A stretch of DNA of 64,000 bases. Source: Shewanella xiamenensis (lineage in GTDB: Bacteria > Pseudomonadota > Gammaproteobacteria > Enterobacterales > Shewanellaceae). The stretch is taken from the NCBI RefSeq assembly GCF_014647135.1, contig NZ_BMOP01000002.1, forward strand, positions 310,001 to 374,000. Reading direction: 5' to 3'. This document shows, in pieces, positions 28,683-38,146 of the stretch (the first letter of the stretch is position 1; each line of letters starts with the position of its first letter). A program made the translations under genes and the position numbers. The notes below the pieces were generated by a model that saw only the letters and a list, made by a program, of their open reading frames with translations, searched no databases and had not been told where the DNA came from.

Positions 28683-30242
28683 TCAAACTCCCCGTTTCAT
28701 TGACCAAGGACGAATTCCTAACGCCAATAAGCCAAGTAAATACGTCATAGCACCAACAGCAATCAAGCCAATCAAAGCCTTAGCACGTAAAGCTAAATGC
28801 CATTCTACCCATTGAGATTGCGTGGGTAATAAATAGTACAAGACTACCACCATCAATGCCGTAGAGACCACGGCTTTAAGGAAAAACACCATAGTTGGTT
28901 TGGTAATACGATAAACCCCTGCTTTATGCAGGCCGCGATAAAGTAATGTGGCATTAAGCAAGGCTGACATGGATGTAGCAATCGCCAAACCCACATAACC
29001 AAATGGGATTGCAAATATTAAGTTAAAGCCCATATTGGTGATCATAGCGATGATGCCATAGCGTACGGGGGTTTTAGTATCCTGGCGAGAATAATATCCT
29101 GGCGCTAAGACCTTGATTAACATAAAACTCAGTAAACCGCTTCCGTAAGCCATCAAACTGTAAGAGGCCATTTGCACATCATTGATAGTAAAGGCGCCGC
29201 GCATAAACAGTACCATTAACATAGGCTGCGCGAGCACTATCAACCCCATCATCGCAGGCAAACCGAGTAATAAAATCGCTTTAATTCCCCAATCCATGGT
29301 GTTACCAAAGCCATCTCCTTCTGCATTCACATGATTTCGCGATAACGCGGGTAAAATCACGGTTGCAATAGCAATACCAAATAAACCAAGTGGAAACTCT
29401 AATAATCGGTCTGAATAATAGAGCCAACTAATAGAACCAGTCATCAAGAAGCTGGCGATAAAGGTATCAAATAACAAGTTGATTTGTGAGACAGAAACCC
29501 CAAACAATGCAGGGATCATCAAAGTTCTAATCTTCACAACCCCGGGATGTTGCCAACCCCACGAAGGTTTTACTAACGCTTTCTCTCGGAGCAGAAACGG
29601 AATTTGGAATAAAAACTGAATTAAACCACCGCAAAATACCCCCCATCCCAAGGTAATTTCGGGCTGAGAAGACGTCGGCGCGAAAAACATTGCCGCCACA
29701 ATAATGGCCACATTTAGAAACACTGGCGTAAAAGCCGATACAGCAAAGCGTCCTCGAGTATTTAAGATTGAGCCCGCTAAAGCAGTAAAGGTGATAAACC
29801 ACAGATAAGGAAAAGTGATTTTTAGTACGACCGTTGCTAACTCAAACTTAGCGCCATCGGGCTCATTGTTAAGCCAAGCCACAAACCAGCCGCCACCAAA
29901 TAAGGCGGACAACACAGGCGATGCGATGACACCGACAAGCGTCACAATGGTCACCAACAGCCCTAAGGTTCCCGCCACTTTACTGAGTAACTCTCGAGTC
30001 TCGTCCGAAGTGTGTTTTTCTTGATATTCGGTCAGTACGGGAACAAATGCCTGAGCAAAAGCCCCCTCAGCAAATAATCGGCGTAAAAAGTTAGGAATTT
30101 TATTCGCGAAGAAAAAAACGTCTGCGCTTGTCCCTGCACCCATTAAATTGGCAACGACAACATCTCTAACCAAACCTAAAACACGGGAAATCAATGTCAT
30201 AGCACTAACAATCATGCCTGACTTCAATAATTTTTTACTCAA
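28683..30242 (-). CDS. murJ: Lipid II flippase MurJ
   Basis: 519-aa MOP-superfamily polytopic inner-membrane protein with about 14 transmembrane segments. It moves lipid II across the inner membrane for peptidoglycan synthesis. Family signatures: MTLISRVLGLVRDVVVANLMG at the N-terminus (split here), FFANKIPNFLRRLFAEGAFAQ, and conserved arginines. The likely start is TTG at 30242, preceded by GGGGG; the first ATG in frame (30215) would remove nine residues of the first helix. It is divergent from rpsT and lies 65 bp upstream of ribF. Confidence 0.94.
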   Translation of the reverse strand: MSKKLLKSGMIVSAMTLISRVLGLVRDVVVANLMGAGTSADVFFFANKIPNFLRRLFAEGAFAQAFVPVLTEYQEKHTSDETRELLSKVAGTLGLLVTIVTLVGVIASPVLSALFGGGWFVAWLNNEPDGAKFELATVVLKITFPYLWFITFTALAGSILNTRGRFAVSAFTPVFLNVAIIVAAMFFAPTSSQPEITLGWGVFCGGLIQFLFQIPFLLREKALVKPSWGWQHPGVVKIRTLMIPALFGVSVSQINLLFDTFIASFLMTGSISWLYYSDRLLEFPLGLFGIAIATVILPALSRNHVNAEGDGFGNTMDWGIKAILLLGLPAMMGLIVLAQPMLMVLFMRGAFTINDVQMASYSLMAYGSGLLSFMLIKVLAPGYYSRQDTKTPVRYGIIAMITNMGFNLIFAIPFGYVGLAIATSMSALLNATLLYRGLHKAGVYRITKPTMVFFLKAVVSTALMVVVLYYLLPTQSQWVEWHLALRAKALIGLIAVGAMTYLLGLLALGIRPWSMKRGV

Positions 30243-30494
30243 ACGTCCCCCAGACCTATATCGAATGGATTAGGTGATTCATCTCAAAAAATCGACTCAG
30301 GCTCTGTCACACTGCGGTAATAGCTGCTAGAATTGCGCCACATATTACACGAGTTGGGTTGAAGATAGCCAAGGCAGGTTGAATTAATTTATCTTTATGA
30401 TGATTATTCAATCATAGTCATTGACAAAGTGACTAAATGCAGGCATATTCCTCGGCCTTTAAAAGTATCAAATCCAGTTTTTAGGAGTTGCACC

Positions 30495-30761
30495 TTGGCT
30501 AATAGCAAGTCTGCAAAGAAGCGCGCGCTTCAATCTGAAAAGCGTCGTCAGCATAACGCCAGCCGTCGCTCAATGTTACGTACATACGTTAAAAAAGTTA
30601 TCGCAGCTATCAAAGCTGGTGATCACAAAACAGCAACCGAAGCTTTCGCTGCTGCACAACCAATCGTTGACCGTATGGCGACTAAAGGCCTTATTCACAA
30701 GAATAAAGCTGCTCGTCATAAGGCTCGTTTGAACGCTAAGATCAAAGCGCTTGTTGCTTAA
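30495..30761 (+). CDS. rpsT: 30S ribosomal protein S20
   Basis: 88-aa basic ribosomal protein: [17 protein letters not shown] at the N-terminus, ending [13 protein letters not shown]. The start is a TTG at 30495, with TAGGAG 7 nt upstream. E. coli rpsT also starts with UUG, where the weak start supports autogenous translational control. A longer frame exists from an ATG at 30429, but it reads through the ribosome site and adds residues no S20 has. Followed by a strong terminator. Confidence 0.96.
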   Translation: MANSKSAKKRALQSEKRRQHNASRRSMLRTYVKKVIAAIKAGDHKTATEAFAAAQPIVDRMATKGLIHKNKAARHKARLNAKIKALVA

Positions 30762-30775
30762 TTATCTTAGTAAAT

Positions 30776-30804
30776 AAAAAAAACCGGCAATTGCCGGTTT
30801 TTTT
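30776..30804. terminator. Bidirectional terminator between rpsT and hlyU-like gene
   Basis: AAACCGGCAATTGCCGGTTT is a perfect palindromic stem flanked by an A-run and a T-run, between two convergent genes. Confidence 0.92.
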
Positions 30805-30821
30805 ATATCTGCTGAAAACCA

Positions 30822-31127
30822 TTAATGACAATAAATATTGTTTAGTAAATGGATCATCTCACGCACTTCATCACTCTTCAGTGAATAAAATACGGTCTGC
30901 GCTTCTTTGCGTGTGGTTACTAAATTATCTTTGCGTAACCAAGCAAGGTGTTGTGATAGTGCCGATTGACTTAAGCCTAATTTTTTATTCATTTCGCCAA
31001 CGCACATTTCTCCTTCATTCAGTAAATAACAAAGGATAAATAAACGGCGTTCGTTTGCGAGTGCCTTTAATAGCACCACGGCATGATCGGCTCGCTCCTG
31101 CATTAATTCAATATTCATTACGCACAT
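30822..31127 (-). CDS. hlyU: ArsR/SmtB-family regulator, HlyU-like
   Basis: 101-aa winged-helix regulator very close in pattern to Vibrio HlyU: AVVLLKALANERRLFILCYLL, the recognition helix in GLSQSALSQHLAWLRKDNLV and the wing KEAQTVFYSL. No metal-binding ELCVCD motif is present. Cysteines at LFILCYLL, GEMCVGEM and the C-terminal IYCH occupy the sites used for thiol/persulfide sensing in HlyU/BigR/SqrR relatives, so redox or sulfide sensing is plausible. The start may be 31127 (AGGAG very close) or the ATG at 31118 (MNIELMQER). Divergent from an M28 peptidase gene. Confidence 0.88.
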   Translation of the reverse strand: MCVMNIELMQERADHAVVLLKALANERRLFILCYLLNEGEMCVGEMNKKLGLSQSALSQHLAWLRKDNLVTTRKEAQTVFYSLKSDEVREMIHLLNNIYCH

Positions 31128-31253
31128 TTTCTCCTAAAACTAACCCCTGCGCTAATATAGCGTTGCCTTACAGATATAGTCGGGACATAAAGCACACTTT
31201 TTGCTAGATTGTTTTCAAAAGTGGGACATGCTTAATAAAAACAAAGGAAACCT

Positions 31254-32660
31254 ATGAAACCCTACCAAACAACGTTGATAACAGGCCTTTTTATTAGTGG
31301 TTTGAGCGCTTGCCAAACTCATATCGAAACACCAGTCAAAACAGATATCCCTTCTCAATTACAACAAACCGCTTTAGCCTCTTCGATTGGATATGACATT
31401 GTCGAATCTCTTACGGTAGAAGTAGGACCGCGCCTTGCTGGTAGTCCAAAAGACATTATTGCCGTGAACTGGGCAATGAATAAGTTAACCAGCCTCGGGT
31501 TTGATAAGGTTTATAAAGAGCCAGTACAGGTTCCTATTTGGGAACGTGGAGAAGCCAAAGCCAAGATTATCTCTCCGGTAGAGCAACCTTTGGTGATTAC
31601 TGCATTGGGTGGCAGCATTGCAACGCCAGTAACGGGCATTAGGGCTAGAATAGCTCGCTTTGATAGCCTAGAAGCATTACAACAAGCCAACCCTGATGAT
31701 GTAAAAGGTAAAATTGCCTTTATCGATCAAAAAACGGAGCGTCATATAACTGGTGAAGGTTACGGTAAAAGTGTCGGCGGCCGCTCGAAGGGCGCAGTCG
31801 CAGCAGCACAAAAGGGAGCCGTAGCAATCGTCATTCGCTCAATAGGCACCGACCATGACCGCATGGCACACACTGGCGTGATGCGTTATCAAGATGGTGT
31901 GACTAAAATCCCTGCTGCGGCGATGTCTAATCCCGATGCAGACTTAGTCGATGCTATGTTAAAACGCGATCCGAATGCGGTGCTCGAGCTACATATGTCA
32001 CCGAAGGATTTAGGTACAAATACCTCTTACAACGTTATTGCAGAAGTCACTGGCAGTAGTAAACCTAACGAAATCGTGCTGATTGGTGCCCATTTAGATT
32101 CATGGGATGAAGGTACAGGTGCAATTGATGATGGCGCTGGCGTTGCGATTGTGACAGCGGCAGCAAAACATATTCAAGATCTTCCACAAAAGCCCGCTCG
32201 TACAGTGCGAGTAGTACTATATGCAGCCGAAGAAATTGGCTTAGTGGGGGGTAAGGCTTATGCTGAAGCACACAAAGCCGAGTTACCTCTACATTATATT
32301 GCTGCAGAATCAGATTTCGGCGCGGGTCCGATTTATCAAATCGATACTAAAGTAAGTGACAACGTTTTCGCCCAAGTTCAAGAGAGCATTAAACCAATGA
32401 CATACAACGGTGTCGCCCTTGGTAATAATCAGGCCTCTGGCGGACCTGATGTCTCTATGCTACCCGCATTAGGCGTACCTGTTGCATCATTAAGACAGGA
32501 TGGCCACGATTACTTCGATTATCACCACACACCTAACGATACCTTAGATAAAATCAATCCTAAGGCTCTGGCACAAAATGTGGCGGCATATGCTCAATTT
32601 GCTTATATCATGGCAAACTCAAATTTAGTGTTAACGCCCATTAGCACTGAATCGAAATAA
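31254..32660 (+). CDS. M28-family zinc aminopeptidase lipoprotein
   Basis: 468-aa predicted lipoprotein (lipobox LSAC at about residue 20) with an N-terminal PA-like insert domain (about residues 125-260) and an M28 peptidase domain. Zinc ligands and catalytic residues are visible: IGAHLDSWDEGTGAIDDGAG, YAAEEIGLVGG, AESDFGAG and YHHTPNDTLDKI. Presumed to remove N-terminal amino acids from peptides at the cell envelope. Ribosome site AAAGGAAA precedes the ATG. Followed by a hairpin that terminates the convergent yaaA gene. Confidence 0.92.
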   Translation: MKPYQTTLITGLFISGLSACQTHIETPVKTDIPSQLQQTALASSIGYDIVESLTVEVGPRLAGSPKDIIAVNWAMNKLTSLGFDKVYKEPVQVPIWERGEAKAKIISPVEQPLVITALGGSIATPVTGIRARIARFDSLEALQQANPDDVKGKIAFIDQKTERHITGEGYGKSVGGRSKGAVAAAQKGAVAIVIRSIGTDHDRMAHTGVMRYQDGVTKIPAAAMSNPDADLVDAMLKRDPNAVLELHMSPKDLGTNTSYNVIAEVTGSSKPNEIVLIGAHLDSWDEGTGAIDDGAGVAIVTAAAKHIQDLPQKPARTVRVVLYAAEEIGLVGGKAYAEAHKAELPLHYIAAESDFGAGPIYQIDTKVSDNVFAQVQESIKPMTYNGVALGNNQASGGPDVSMLPALGVPVASLRQDGHDYFDYHHTPNDTLDKINPKALAQNVAAYAQFAYIMANSNLVLTPISTESK

Positions 32661-32691
32661 GCCGCATAAGTAAATCATTCACCCATAAGAA

Positions 32692-32724
32692 GAAAAATGC
32701 CAGTCAGCTTAACTGACTGGCATT
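32692..32724 (-). terminator. Terminator after yaaA
   Basis: AATGCCAGTCAG pairs perfectly with CTGACTGGCATT around five bases. In the minus direction the stem is followed by TTT-rich sequence, fitting yaaA, which ends at 32762. In the plus direction it has only a short T stretch, so it may also help end the M28 transcript. Confidence 0.78.
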
Positions 32725-32761
32725 AAGCCTAAGCAGCTCTTTTTATTTAAGCCGTAATACG

Positions 32762-33535
32762 TTATTGCGCTTCACGTAAAAATGTTGGCTCATTCGGTTT
32801 ACTCAATTCTTCACTGTAGTAATAACCTGCCACATCAAATGCTTTTAATTCATCAATCGAACTCACTTGCTGATCAATAATATATCTTGCCATCATTCCC
32901 CGCGCTTTTTTCGCAAAGAAACTAATGACTTTGTATTGACCATTTTTAAAGTCTTTAAAAACAGGAGTGATTAATTGTCCTGCTAATTGCTTTGGCTTTA
33001 TCGCCTTAAAATATTCATTGGATGCAAGGTTGATAATGATCTCATCCCCCTGCGCAGCGACCGCATTATTGACCGCTACGGTGAGAGTGTTGCCCCAAAA
33101 ATCGTAGAGATTCTTACCTTTAGGATTGGCAAGGGCCGTCCCCATTTCTAAGCGATAAGGTAAAATTAAATCCAATGGCCGCAGTAACCCGTATAGCCCA
33201 GATAAAATGCGCAACTGCGACTGACTACGTTCAAGCTGTTCAGGTGTCAGGGTCTCAGCATCAAAACCTGTGTAAACATCGCCTCTAAAAGCGAAAATAG
33301 CTTGCTTAGCATTATCAATACTGTAATCGGGTGTCCACTCGCCAAAACGTGCCGCATTTAAGCCCGCAATGTTATCGCTGACCTTCATTAATGTTGCTAT
33401 GTCACAGGGGGTTAACCGTTGGCAAACTTGAATGAGCTCTTGGCTATAAGCTAAAAAATCGGGCCGAGTATGGGTTTGAGTCAAGGGAGGTTGCTCAAAA
33501 TCTAGGGTTTTCGCCGGTGAAACCAAAATCAACAT
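32762..33535 (-). CDS. yaaA: Peroxide stress protein YaaA (UPF0246/DUF328)
   Basis: 257-aa cytosolic protein beginning [14 protein letters not shown], matching E. coli YaaA. Other marks: [30 protein letters not shown] and [14 protein letters not shown]. In E. coli it lowers free iron and protects from peroxide. The start at 33535 has GGAG 7 nt upstream; an upstream in-frame ATG (33595) adds 20 hydrophobic residues with no homologue and is rejected. Confidence 0.95.
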   Translation of the reverse strand: MLILVSPAKTLDFEQPPLTQTHTRPDFLAYSQELIQVCQRLTPCDIATLMKVSDNIAGLNAARFGEWTPDYSIDNAKQAIFAFRGDVYTGFDAETLTPEQLERSQSQLRILSGLYGLLRPLDLILPYRLEMGTALANPKGKNLYDFWGNTLTVAVNNAVAAQGDEIIINLASNEYFKAIKPKQLAGQLITPVFKDFKNGQYKVISFFAKKARGMMARYIIDQQVSSIDELKAFDVAGYYYSEELSKPNEPTFLREAQ

Positions 33536-33584
33536 TAACACGCTCCAACAAATAAAATACGCCACTATGATACTGAACAAGCAT

Positions 33585-33615
33585 AAAAAAACCACGTACG
33601 GATGACGTGGTTTTT
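33585..33615 (-). terminator. Terminator after the alanine/Na+ symporter gene
   Basis: AAAAACCACGT pairs with ACGTGGTTTTT around a seven-base loop. It sits 28 bp after the symporter stop and upstream of yaaA. Confidence 0.88.
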
Positions 33616-33643
33616 CCGATAGCGCTAATCAGTGAACTTGAGC

Positions 33644-35110
33644 TTAGCGACTAACCGCAGATTCAGTACGCGATTTAGCCAACTCATTGGCACTATTGTC
33701 CTGCCAAATGCCATCATCAAGTTGTTCCATCAATTCGGGGAACTTACTGCGGTCAAACTCAGGCATTTTGCCACTCTTTAATTGTTCACAGTAATCGTTG
33801 ATAACCCGTATCGCCAAGCCAGATAACAGCAACAATGCGACGATATTGACCGTTGCCATTAGCCCCATTGACACATCGGCTAAGTTCCACACTAAGCTGA
33901 TTTTGGCTACGGCACCAAACATCACCATGCCTAATACGCACAGGCGAAATAACGGTAACGCCTTAGTACTGTTACCCGTTAAGAACATCACATTGGTTTC
34001 GGCGTAGGAATAATTAGCAATGATTGAGGTAAAGCAGAATAGAAAAATCGCTATCGCAATAAAGGCACCGCCCCAATCACCAACATGATTCGACATCGCA
34101 TTAATAGTAAGACGAATACCATCATCACTAGAACCTATGTCACCAGACAACAAGATAATGGCAGCCGTTGCGGTACAAATAACAATAGTATCAACAAAAA
34201 CTCCCATCATCTGCACAAAGCCCTGAGATGCTGGATGATTAGGATTAGGTGAGGCACTCGCCGCCACGTTTGCCGCGCTGCCCATCCCCGCCTCATTTGA
34301 GAACAAACCACGGGCAATACCTGCTTGCATCGCCTGAGCGACTGTATAAGCAACGCCACCTGCTGCTGCCTCTTGCCAACCGAAAGCACTTTTTACAATC
34401 AGGCTAATAACTGCGGGTAATTGCTCTAAATTGAACAACACAATAATGAAAGCTATTAGAATATAAGCCAACGCCATAATTGGCACGATAAACTCAGATA
34501 CTCGCGCAACTTTACGTAAGCCGCCGACGATAACAAAACCACTGGCTAACACTAAGCCGATACCGACATAGGTCGGATCGAAGCCAAACACGCGCTCCAT
34601 CGCCCCCGTAATGGTATTGGCTTGCACCGCGTTAAACACCAAACCAAAAGCGATGATCAGGAAGAAAGCGAACAACACCCCCATCCATCTCTGACCAAGT
34701 CCCTTCTCCATATAATAAGAAGGGCCACCACGAAATTGGCCGTTGGTATCACGCACCTTATAAACCTGCGCAAGAGTGGACTCTACCATAGCCGTTGCCA
34801 TACCCAACATGGCAATTAACCACATCCAAAAGACAGCGCCAGGTCCGGCGGAGCCAATGGCCACCGCTACACCCGCCATGTTTCCGGCACCCACTCGGGC
34901 AGCCATACTCGTACAGAATACTTGGAATGAAGACAAACCACTTTCACAGCCTTGGCGGCTCATGGTCATGACTTTTAGAGAGTGTTTGAAGTGTGTAAGT
35001 TGAATAAATACAAGTCGTAAGGTGAAATAGAGCCCCGCACCCACCAGTCCGTAAACGAGCAATTTGCCCCAGAGCAGTGCGTTCAAAAAGTTTACAATCG
35101 TTTCTAACAT
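33644..35110 (-). CDS. Alanine/glycine:cation symporter (AGCS family)
   Basis: 488-aa inner-membrane transporter with about 11 hydrophobic segments. AGCS marks: RVGAGNMAGVAVAI, GPGAVFWMWLIAMLGMAT and AGIARGLFSNEAGMGSAANV. Predicted sodium- or proton-coupled uptake of alanine or glycine. The C-terminal cytoplasmic tail (about residues 445-488) is charged. Preceded by a long 430-bp upstream region and followed by its own terminator. Substrate is the family's usual one; specificity not tested by sequence. Confidence 0.93.
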   Translation of the reverse strand: MLETIVNFLNALLWGKLLVYGLVGAGLYFTLRLVFIQLTHFKHSLKVMTMSRQGCESGLSSFQVFCTSMAARVGAGNMAGVAVAIGSAGPGAVFWMWLIAMLGMATAMVESTLAQVYKVRDTNGQFRGGPSYYMEKGLGQRWMGVLFAFFLIIAFGLVFNAVQANTITGAMERVFGFDPTYVGIGLVLASGFVIVGGLRKVARVSEFIVPIMALAYILIAFIIVLFNLEQLPAVISLIVKSAFGWQEAAAGGVAYTVAQAMQAGIARGLFSNEAGMGSAANVAASASPNPNHPASQGFVQMMGVFVDTIVICTATAAIILLSGDIGSSDDGIRLTINAMSNHVGDWGGAFIAIAIFLFCFTSIIANYSYAETNVMFLTGNSTKALPLFRLCVLGMVMFGAVAKISLVWNLADVSMGLMATVNIVALLLLSGLAIRVINDYCEQLKSGKMPEFDRSKFPELMEQLDDGIWQDNSANELAKSRTESAVSR

Positions 35111-35378
35111 ATTATTTTACTTCTTCCCGTAGCAAATGCCCTCCCCCACCTATACTTAGCGAGGTGCAACATTTGTGGTGAATGAATCCTTCCAAATAAA
35201 GGTAAGAATATCGGTAGATTTATTCTTTCAAATTATCCTTCCGTGAATTTACAACATCACGGCTACCGAATTCAACGCAGCAAAATAGCACAGTATTCGA
35301 AATTACTCATGTGATCAAGCCTAGGTTTACATTGTTAAATAGCTACAAGCTCACGTTCATAAAGCTTAGATAAGTTAC

Positions 35379-35397
35379 TGTTAATATTGAATTAACA
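35379..35397. promoter_or_regulatory. Unassigned palindrome upstream of phosphoketolase
   Basis: TGTTAAT, five bases, ATTAACA: a perfect 7-bp inverted repeat 144 bp upstream of the phosphoketolase start. It resembles a dimeric regulator site but I cannot name the factor. Confidence 0.35.
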
Positions 35398-35467
35398 ATT
35401 TAACAAACTTCATTCACATGCGTTAACGACAAACACAAGTTTTAAAATTTGGATGTAGGGCACATTT

Positions 35468-35482
35468 TTGTAATAAAATTAC
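35468..35482. promoter_or_regulatory. HexR-type operator upstream of phosphoketolase
   Basis: TGTAATAAAATTACA matches the HexR consensus known from Shewanella (TGTAATTAAATTACA) in 14 of 15 positions, within a longer 8-bp inverted repeat (35467-35485). It lies 58 bp upstream of the ATG. HexR is a KDPG-responsive regulator of central carbon metabolism. Confidence 0.8.
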
Positions 35483-35540
35483 AAATATAGTAACTCCAAG
35501 AAAACATTATTCACTTCCGTCTGCTCTAGTGAGGCTTAAT

Positions 35541-37907
35541 ATGACGACAACACATGAGATAAATGCTCTTAAAAAATACGTAAGAGCCACTAACTTCCTA
35601 GCCACCTCCCAGATTTACTTAAAGCAAAACGTACTTCATAAGCGCCCACTAGCGCACTCGGACATTAAGCCTCGCTTGCTCGGTCACTGGGGAACCTGTC
35701 CAGGTATCAACTTTGTCTACGCGAACGTTAACCGACTCATTGTAAAACACAATCGTCCCTTTATTTACTTAGTTGGTCCAGGACACGGCTTCCCTGCCGT
35801 ACAAGCTAACTTATTCATTGAAGGCTCTCTAAGCCACTACTATCCAGAAACCATTCCTTATAATGAAACGGGCATTGAGGATATTTGTAAAAAGTTCTCA
35901 GCAGCATACGGTTATCCTTCACATGCTAATCCTGAAGCACCAGGACAAATTCTGGAAGGTGGTGAATTAGGTTATTCATTATCCGTTGGCTGGGGCGCAG
36001 TGCTTGATAACCCCGATCTTATCGCGACAGTATTAATAGGTGATGGAGAATCAGAAACAGGCCCATTAGCCGCATCTTGGTATGCAAACCGATTGGTATC
36101 ACCTGCCACCAACGGTGCTGTACTACCTATCGTCCATATTAACGGCTATAAAATTTCTGGCCCAACCCGTATGGGACGCATGAGCCATGAAGAATTAGAT
36201 CTTGAATTCCGCGGTCTTGGCTACCACCCCATTATTGTGGACAGCGAAGCGGAAGAAGATATCTACGTTCAAATGGCAACCGCCATGGATACCGCTTATA
36301 GCATGATTAATGATATCCAAGCCCGAGCACGTAAAGGCGAAGATATTGTAAAACCTCGCTGGCCAGTGATTTTAATGCGCACAGCCAAAGGTTGGACAGG
36401 CGTAAGCGAATATAATGGTAAGAAGTTAGAAGGCAACTGCGAATCACACCAAGTGATTGTCAATAAATGCGCGACCGATAAAGGCCATCTAGCCGCATTG
36501 GATAACTGGTTAGCTAGCTACCAGTTCCAAGAGCTCTATCAAATCAATGCTCAAGGTGAACTGATTTTTGATGCGGATATTAGCTCATTGATCCCACCAA
36601 AACACTTAGCTTGTGGTCGCCAACATCTCACTTATGGTGGTGAAGTTGTTAGAGCTTTATCCAATCCAGATCTAGAAAAACTCAGTTACGGTCCAGAAGT
36701 ACCACGCGGACACCGCGGTTACTCCATGCTGAAAATGGGTGAATGGATGCGTGACGCATTCAAACTGAACCGTGATCAACGCAATTTACGCATTTTCAGC
36801 CCTGATGAAACCTATTCAAACCAACTGCAAGCGGTATTTGAAGAAACCGACCGTGCATGGCAATGGCCAATTGAAAGCTGGGATGAAGATATGTCTCGCG
36901 ATGGCCGTGTGCTAGAGCTCCTTTCTGAGAACTTACTATTTGGTATGTTACATGGCTACACAGTGACAGGTCGCCACGGCATGTTCCCAACCTACGAGTC
37001 ATTCTCGCAAGTAGTTTCATCCATGGCCGACCAATATTGTAAGTATGTTTATGCCAGTCAAGGGGTGCATTTCCGTAAACCTTTACCAGCGTGCAACGTA
37101 GTACTTTCTTCATTATTAGAACGTCAGGATCACAACGGTTACTCGCATCAAAACCCATCGTTCCTAGGTGCGATGTTAGAAAAACATCCAAAGATTATCT
37201 CTGCTTATTTACCAGCTGATGCAAACAGCACCTTAGTGTATACCGAACGCGCTTTTGCGGATCGTGACAAACTGAACATCCTAGTCGCAGGTAAAAAAGA
37301 GCTGCCACAATGGCTAAGCTTAGATGAAGCACGTAAACAAGCCAAAGATGGTGTCATGGTGTGGGATTTTGCTTCAGATGAAAATCCAGATATCGTCCTT
37401 GCTGGCTGTGGTGATTATGTCACTCAAGAATGTATGGCCTCTTTAGTGATCATTCGGGAAATGCTGCCTCGAGTCAGAATCCGTTTTGTGAGCGTCACCG
37501 AATTAAGCAGTGATGGTTTAGGTAGCCGTAAATTTAAAGAAAAACCATGGATGATGGATGAAATATTTACTCAAGATAAAGGAGTAGTATTTAACTATCA
37601 CGGTTATCCAAATACAATCAAAAAGTTAATTTTTGATTACAAAGGAAGCCGCCGTTTTAGAATTAAAGGTTATGAAGAAGAAGGCTCAACAACTACACCA
37701 TTTGATATGGGTGTGCGTAATGGAACCTCTCGCTACCACCTTGTTATTGATATGGCTTATAAACTATTCCAACAAGGCGTCATTGATGAGACTAAACACG
37801 TTTCAATCACAACAGATATGTTGCAAAGACTTGTTGATCACCGTAACTATATTAAAGCACATGGTGTTGACCCAACTGAGATCGAAAATTGGGTTTGGAC
37901 TCGCTAG
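35541..37907 (+). CDS. xfp: Xylulose-5-phosphate/fructose-6-phosphate phosphoketolase
   Basis: 788-aa thiamine-diphosphate enzyme that cleaves xylulose 5-phosphate or fructose 6-phosphate with phosphate to acetyl phosphate and an aldose phosphate. Motifs: GHWGTCPGINFVYAN, GPGHGFPA, the ThDP/Mg2+-binding GDGESETGPLAASW, and GHRGYSMLKMGEWM. The length is normal for the family. ATG 35541 has GAGG at 6 nt; a GTG four codons earlier overlaps that site. A HexR-type site precedes it, and transaldolase and phosphoglucose isomerase lie just downstream, so it belongs with hexose and pentose phosphate metabolism. It is monocistronic, ending at a terminator. Confidence 0.95.
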   Translation: MTTTHEINALKKYVRATNFLATSQIYLKQNVLHKRPLAHSDIKPRLLGHWGTCPGINFVYANVNRLIVKHNRPFIYLVGPGHGFPAVQANLFIEGSLSHYYPETIPYNETGIEDICKKFSAAYGYPSHANPEAPGQILEGGELGYSLSVGWGAVLDNPDLIATVLIGDGESETGPLAASWYANRLVSPATNGAVLPIVHINGYKISGPTRMGRMSHEELDLEFRGLGYHPIIVDSEAEEDIYVQMATAMDTAYSMINDIQARARKGEDIVKPRWPVILMRTAKGWTGVSEYNGKKLEGNCESHQVIVNKCATDKGHLAALDNWLASYQFQELYQINAQGELIFDADISSLIPPKHLACGRQHLTYGGEVVRALSNPDLEKLSYGPEVPRGHRGYSMLKMGEWMRDAFKLNRDQRNLRIFSPDETYSNQLQAVFEETDRAWQWPIESWDEDMSRDGRVLELLSENLLFGMLHGYTVTGRHGMFPTYESFSQVVSSMADQYCKYVYASQGVHFRKPLPACNVVLSSLLERQDHNGYSHQNPSFLGAMLEKHPKIISAYLPADANSTLVYTERAFADRDKLNILVAGKKELPQWLSLDEARKQAKDGVMVWDFASDENPDIVLAGCGDYVTQECMASLVIIREMLPRVRIRFVSVTELSSDGLGSRKFKEKPWMMDEIFTQDKGVVFNYHGYPNTIKKLIFDYKGSRRFRIKGYEEEGSTTTPFDMGVRNGTSRYHLVIDMAYKLFQQGVIDETKHVSITTDMLQRLVDHRNYIKAHGVDPTEIENWVWTR

Positions 37908-37940
37908 CAGTTAATTAAATTAACAAAATAAATACAATTT

Positions 37941-37966
37941 AAAGGCATCCAAAAGGATGCCTTTTT
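37941..37966 (+). terminator. Terminator after phosphoketolase
   Basis: AAAGGCATCC and GGATGCCTTT form a 10-bp stem around AAAA, followed by a T-run. Confidence 0.9.
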
Positions 37967-38146
37967 AACATCTCAAGTTGATTACAGGATGGAGCCCCAT
38001 AAAAAAACTTCAGACTAAGCACTGGAAAATTTTAACAAATGCAGTGATAATTAACCGCTGGCTACAATACCAAAGGATCCCCACACTAAGTGCTAGCAAT
38101 GTTTTGCTTAAAACCCGCAAAGCATATTGGTGGAGAATCATAAACA

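Larger units (their letters stand above)
35111..35540. promoter_or_regulatory. Divergent control region of symporter and phosphoketolase genes
   Basis: 430 bp with no gene. It contains a HexR-type palindrome (35468-35482) and a second palindrome (35379-35397, TGTTAAT-N5-ATTAACA), both nearer to the phosphoketolase. The rest is AT-rich with no further motif I can name. Confidence 0.7.

Noticed and set aside
30429..30494. N-terminal extension of S20
   Set aside because: Reads through the Shine-Dalgarno of the TTG start and adds residues absent from all S20 proteins I know.
33536..33595. Hydrophobic N-terminal extension of YaaA
   Set aside because: YaaA is cytosolic and starts [11 protein letters not shown]; the extension overlaps the terminator region of the upstream gene.
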